Of a stretch of 5,070 nt of DNA, positions 4,750-5,070 are shown piece after piece. The notes beneath the pieces were generated by a model. It did not search any database, was not told where the DNA came from, and worked only from the letters and a program-made list of their open reading frames with translations. The position numbers and the translations under genes are program-made. Source of the stretch: Pseudomonadota bacterium (lineage in GTDB: Bacteria > Pseudomonadota > Gammaproteobacteria > Burkholderiales > Burkholderiaceae_D); the NCBI GenBank assembly GCA_023420795.1, contig JAEZVM010000276.1:1-5070 (forward strand), given 5' to 3'. The stretch's first letter is position 1. Each line of letters begins with the position of its first letter.

Positions 4750-5070
4750 TCATTTGCTCAGCAAGTCCAGCAGCTGCAGGAACAGGTTGATGATGTCGAG
4801 GTAAATGCTGATGGCAATTTTCATCGCCGCCGGCCAGCTGTTCGCTGCATCGTTTGCGCTCGCCAGGCTCAGCCGGTTGAAATCGAAGACGAGGTAGGCG
4901 GTAAATACGAGCACGCCGAAGAATGCGACGATGCGCTGTATCCAGCGCGGAATGTCGAACAGGATGCGGATCAGTCCGAATCCGATCAGCAGCAGCAAGG
5001 CCGAGAACAGCCCGGCGCGCAGGAATGAAAACTCGATATCCGAATAGATACCGATCAGGCCGGCGGCGAC
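4750..5070 (-). CDS. Bax inhibitor-1 / YccA family membrane protein (5' end cut off by window edge)
   Basis: The C-terminal 106 residues of a polytopic inner-membrane protein of the Bax-inhibitor-1 (UPF0005) family. Bacterial members include YbhL and YccA of E. coli and the calcium-leak protein YetJ of Bacillus. The frame is open from the right edge to TGA at 4750-4752, so the N-terminal half is missing. Hydrophobic segments are seen at about fragment residues 18-36 and 45-62. A weaker one is at 80-100, ending in the family signature YLDIINLFLQLLDLL. The aspartates in VFDFNRL and YLDIIN probably correspond to the conserved Asp pair that senses pH or calcium in YetJ; this is inferred from alignment by memory. 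The N-terminal membrane segments cannot be assessed. It converges on tag with no base between the stop codons. Which subgroup it belongs to cannot be decided from this fragment. Confidence 0.92.
   Translation of the reverse strand, partial: VAAGLIGIYSDIEFSFLRAGLFSALLLLIGFGLIRILFDIPRWIQRIVAFFGVLVFTAYLVFDFNRLSLASANDAANSWPAAMKIAISIYLDIINLFLQLLDLLSK

Noticed and set aside
1..5070. A defence island, toxin-antitoxin pair, mobile element or CRISPR array
   Set aside because: No transposase, integrase, nuclease-partner pair, terminal inverted repeats or regularly spaced repeats were found. The genes look like ordinary single-gene chromosomal units.

Overview
The window looks like ordinary chromosomal DNA from a GC-rich betaproteobacterium, most likely Burkholderiales and possibly Oxalobacteraceae (the Herbaspirillum/Collimonas type). 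This is inferred from codon use strongly biased to G/C in third positions, and from the gene set: a lipoprotein phospholipase D, a DUF429 protein, a DUF6139-like small acidic protein, an EmrE-type SMR pump, Tag and a Bax-inhibitor-1 protein. No sequence search was possible, so the taxonomic call is tentative. I see no insertion sequence, phage gene, CRISPR array, tRNA, rRNA or defence cassette.

Layout, left to right. (1) 1-877, minus: the first 292 residues of a phospholipase D/cardiolipin-synthase-like lipoprotein, cut by the left edge. (2) 985-1812, plus: a DUF429 protein with a predicted RNase H-like fold, divergent from gene 1. (3) 1813-1928: a convergent gap with a strong hairpin (1822-1844) and a second imperfect one (1897-1919). 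(4) 1929-2180, minus: an 83-residue acidic protein with a perfect Shine-Dalgarno sequence. (5) 2181-2492: a visibly AT-richer divergent gap. It holds a sigma70-like promoter facing right (2369-2397) and a set of overlapping hairpins in the leader of the small gene. (6) 2493-3725, plus: an exported alpha/beta hydrolase with a complete catalytic triad and an unusual C-terminal tail of about 110 residues. (7) 3746-4078, minus: an EmrE-like multidrug transporter. (8) 4168-4749, plus: tag, 3-methyladenine DNA glycosylase I, divergent from emrE across a short gap with a perfect inverted repeat. (9) 4750-5070, minus: the C-terminal 106 residues of a Bax-inhibitor-1/YccA-family membrane protein, cut by the right edge. 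It is convergent with tag, with no bases between the two stop codons.

Strands alternate from gene to gene (-,+,-,+,-,+,-), so no two adjacent genes form an operon and each probably has its own promoter. The genes do not build one pathway. Three concern the envelope or membrane (PLD lipoprotein, SMR pump, BI-1), one is secreted (hydrolase), one repairs alkylated DNA (Tag) and two are of unknown function. The most interesting parts are regulatory or architectural: the possible alternative-structure leader of the small acidic gene, the inverted repeat between emrE and tag, and the cysteine-paired tail on the hydrolase. I found no convincing new multi-gene system.
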